From the NCBI GenBank assembly GCA_900553285.1, contig USCX01000069.1, forward strand, positions 1 through 7,051: 7,051 nucleotides of DNA. Direction: 5' to 3'. Below are positions 6,479 through 7,051 of this stretch, in pieces. The DNA is from an uncultured Prevotella sp. Lineage in GTDB: Bacteria > Bacteroidota > Bacteroidia > Bacteroidales > Bacteroidaceae. The position numbers and the translations under genes are program-made. Below the pieces are notes generated by a model, which was given only the letters and a program-made list of their open reading frames with translations, ran no database searches and was not told where the DNA came from. The first letter of the stretch is position 1, and each line of letters begins with the position of its first letter.

Positions 6479-6979
6479 ATGCCCTTAGAGATAGAACGGA
6501 AGTTCCTTGTGGCCGACGATTCGTATAAGGCGCTGGCCACGTCATGCAGCCATATCGCCCAAGGCTATCTGTGCAGCGAGCATGGACGGACGGTGCGGGT
6601 GAGGCTTCGCGGCGAACAGGCCTTTTTGACCATCAAAGGCCCTTCGGCCGCCGGCGGCATGGCGCGTTATGAGTTCGAGAAAGAGATTACGCGCGACGAG
6701 GGTCTCTCGTTGCTCCGGCTTTGCGAGCCCGGTATTGTCGAGAAAGTCCGTTGGCTGGTGCCTTGCGGCCGACATGTCTTTGAGGTGGATGAGTTCAAGG
6801 GAGACAACGACGGACTTGTAGTGGCCGAAGTGGAGTTGGGCGCGGTCGATGAGACGTATGCCCGGCCGGCTTTTATCGGCCGCGAAGTCACAGGTCTCGA
6901 ACGCTATTACAATTCCCAGTTGCGCCGGCGGCCCTATAAGGAATGGTCCGCTGCCGAGCGGGCTGGCGAAGCCGGTTGA
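6479..6979 (+). CDS. CYTH-domain protein (triphosphate tunnel metalloenzyme-like)
   Basis: Cytoplasmic protein of the CYTH/TTM superfamily, whose members hydrolyse triphosphates such as inorganic tripolyphosphate or thiamine triphosphate, or, in a few cases, make cAMP. The 166 residues match compact bacterial single-domain members. The signature ExExK is present as EIERK at 4-8. Further tunnel-lining charged motifs are RVRLR at 40-44, TIKGP at 51-55, RYEFEKE at 63-69, VEKVRW at 87-92, FEVDEF at 101-106 and AEVEL at 116-120. Tripolyphosphatase activity is a reasonable guess from similarly short bacterial homologues, but the substrate is not determined by these motifs. The frame is open upstream to an ATG at 6443, but that would overlap the small membrane-protein gene; ATG 6479 places the signature at the N-terminus as usual. 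It begins two bases after the upstream TAG, suggesting translational coupling. Confidence 0.92.
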   Translation: MPLEIERKFLVADDSYKALATSCSHIAQGYLCSEHGRTVRVRLRGEQAFLTIKGPSAAGGMARYEFEKEITRDEGLSLLRLCEPGIVEKVRWLVPCGRHVFEVDEFKGDNDGLVVAEVELGAVDETYARPAFIGREVTGLERYYNSQLRRRPYKEWSAAERAGEAG

Positions 6980-7027
6980 GCGTATGCCCGGCCGGGCTGA
7001 AAGCATCCGCGGGATAAGTGAAAACCT

Positions 7028-7051
7028 ATGACAGTGGCGGCGGCCATCATG
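7028..7051 (+). CDS. Possible start of a following gene, cut by window edge
   Basis: ATG at 7028 opens a frame of eight codons (MTVAAAIM) to the window end, preceded by the A-rich GTGAAAACCT. The hydrophobic beginning could be a membrane segment, but eight codons are too few to identify anything. The gap from the CYTH stop is 48 bases, compatible with continuation of the same transcript. Confidence 0.2.

Noticed and set aside
6984..7031. 15-codon frame after the CYTH gene, overlapping ATG 7028 through ATGA
   Set aside because: It is too short and charged, with no pattern beyond the chance overlap.
1..7051. CRISPR arrays, tRNA/rRNA genes, insertion sequences, prophage genes
   Set aside because: I looked for spaced identical repeats, cloverleaf-like segments, terminal inverted repeats, and transposase or phage motifs, and saw none.

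Overview
The window looks like chromosomal DNA from a fairly GC-rich member of the Bacteroidales. Two promoter candidates fit the Bacteroidetes -7 consensus TAnnTTTG. Gene starts are preceded by A-rich stretches rather than clear Shine-Dalgarno sequences. The M20 deacylase and release factor 2 read like Bacteroidales versions of these proteins. A Rikenellaceae/Alistipes-like host would fit the base composition, but that is a guess. I see no phage, transposon, CRISPR or RNA gene; this is core metabolic and translation DNA.

Layout. On the minus strand, 957 down to position 1 holds the first 319 residues of an M20 metallo-deacylase of the ArgE type, cut by the window edge. A divergent spacer follows (958-1302). 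It contains a good minus-strand promoter for the deacylase, three copies of a short motif at exact 21-base spacing, a GNRA-type hairpin, and a -7-like element just before the next gene. On the plus strand come a long-chain acyl-CoA synthetase (1303-3129), a 157-base gap with a strong stem-loop and an AT-rich leader, and an SLC13-type permease with two inserted RCK/TrkA-C domains (3287-5137). Next is a compact group: prfB, release factor 2 (5171-6301); a 47-residue single-pass membrane protein (6334-6477); and a CYTH-domain triphosphatase-like protein (6479-6979) that starts two bases after the small gene's stop. The last 72 bases hold at most the start of another gene.

How the genes relate. 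ArgE-like deacylase belongs to arginine biosynthesis and is transcribed away from the rest. The acyl-CoA synthetase activates fatty acids, and the permease imports an unknown anion; nothing shows that these two share a pathway. prfB, the small membrane protein and the CYTH protein probably form one transcript from their spacing, without an obvious functional link.

The most notable points are in prfB. It is one uninterrupted frame, with CTC GAC exactly where the autoregulatory CTT TGA C frameshift site normally lies. Its stop-codon-reading loop is SPY...M instead of the textbook SPF...H. I found no clearly new multi-gene system; the unannotated 47-residue membrane protein and the 21-base-period repeat are the best candidates for something undescribed.
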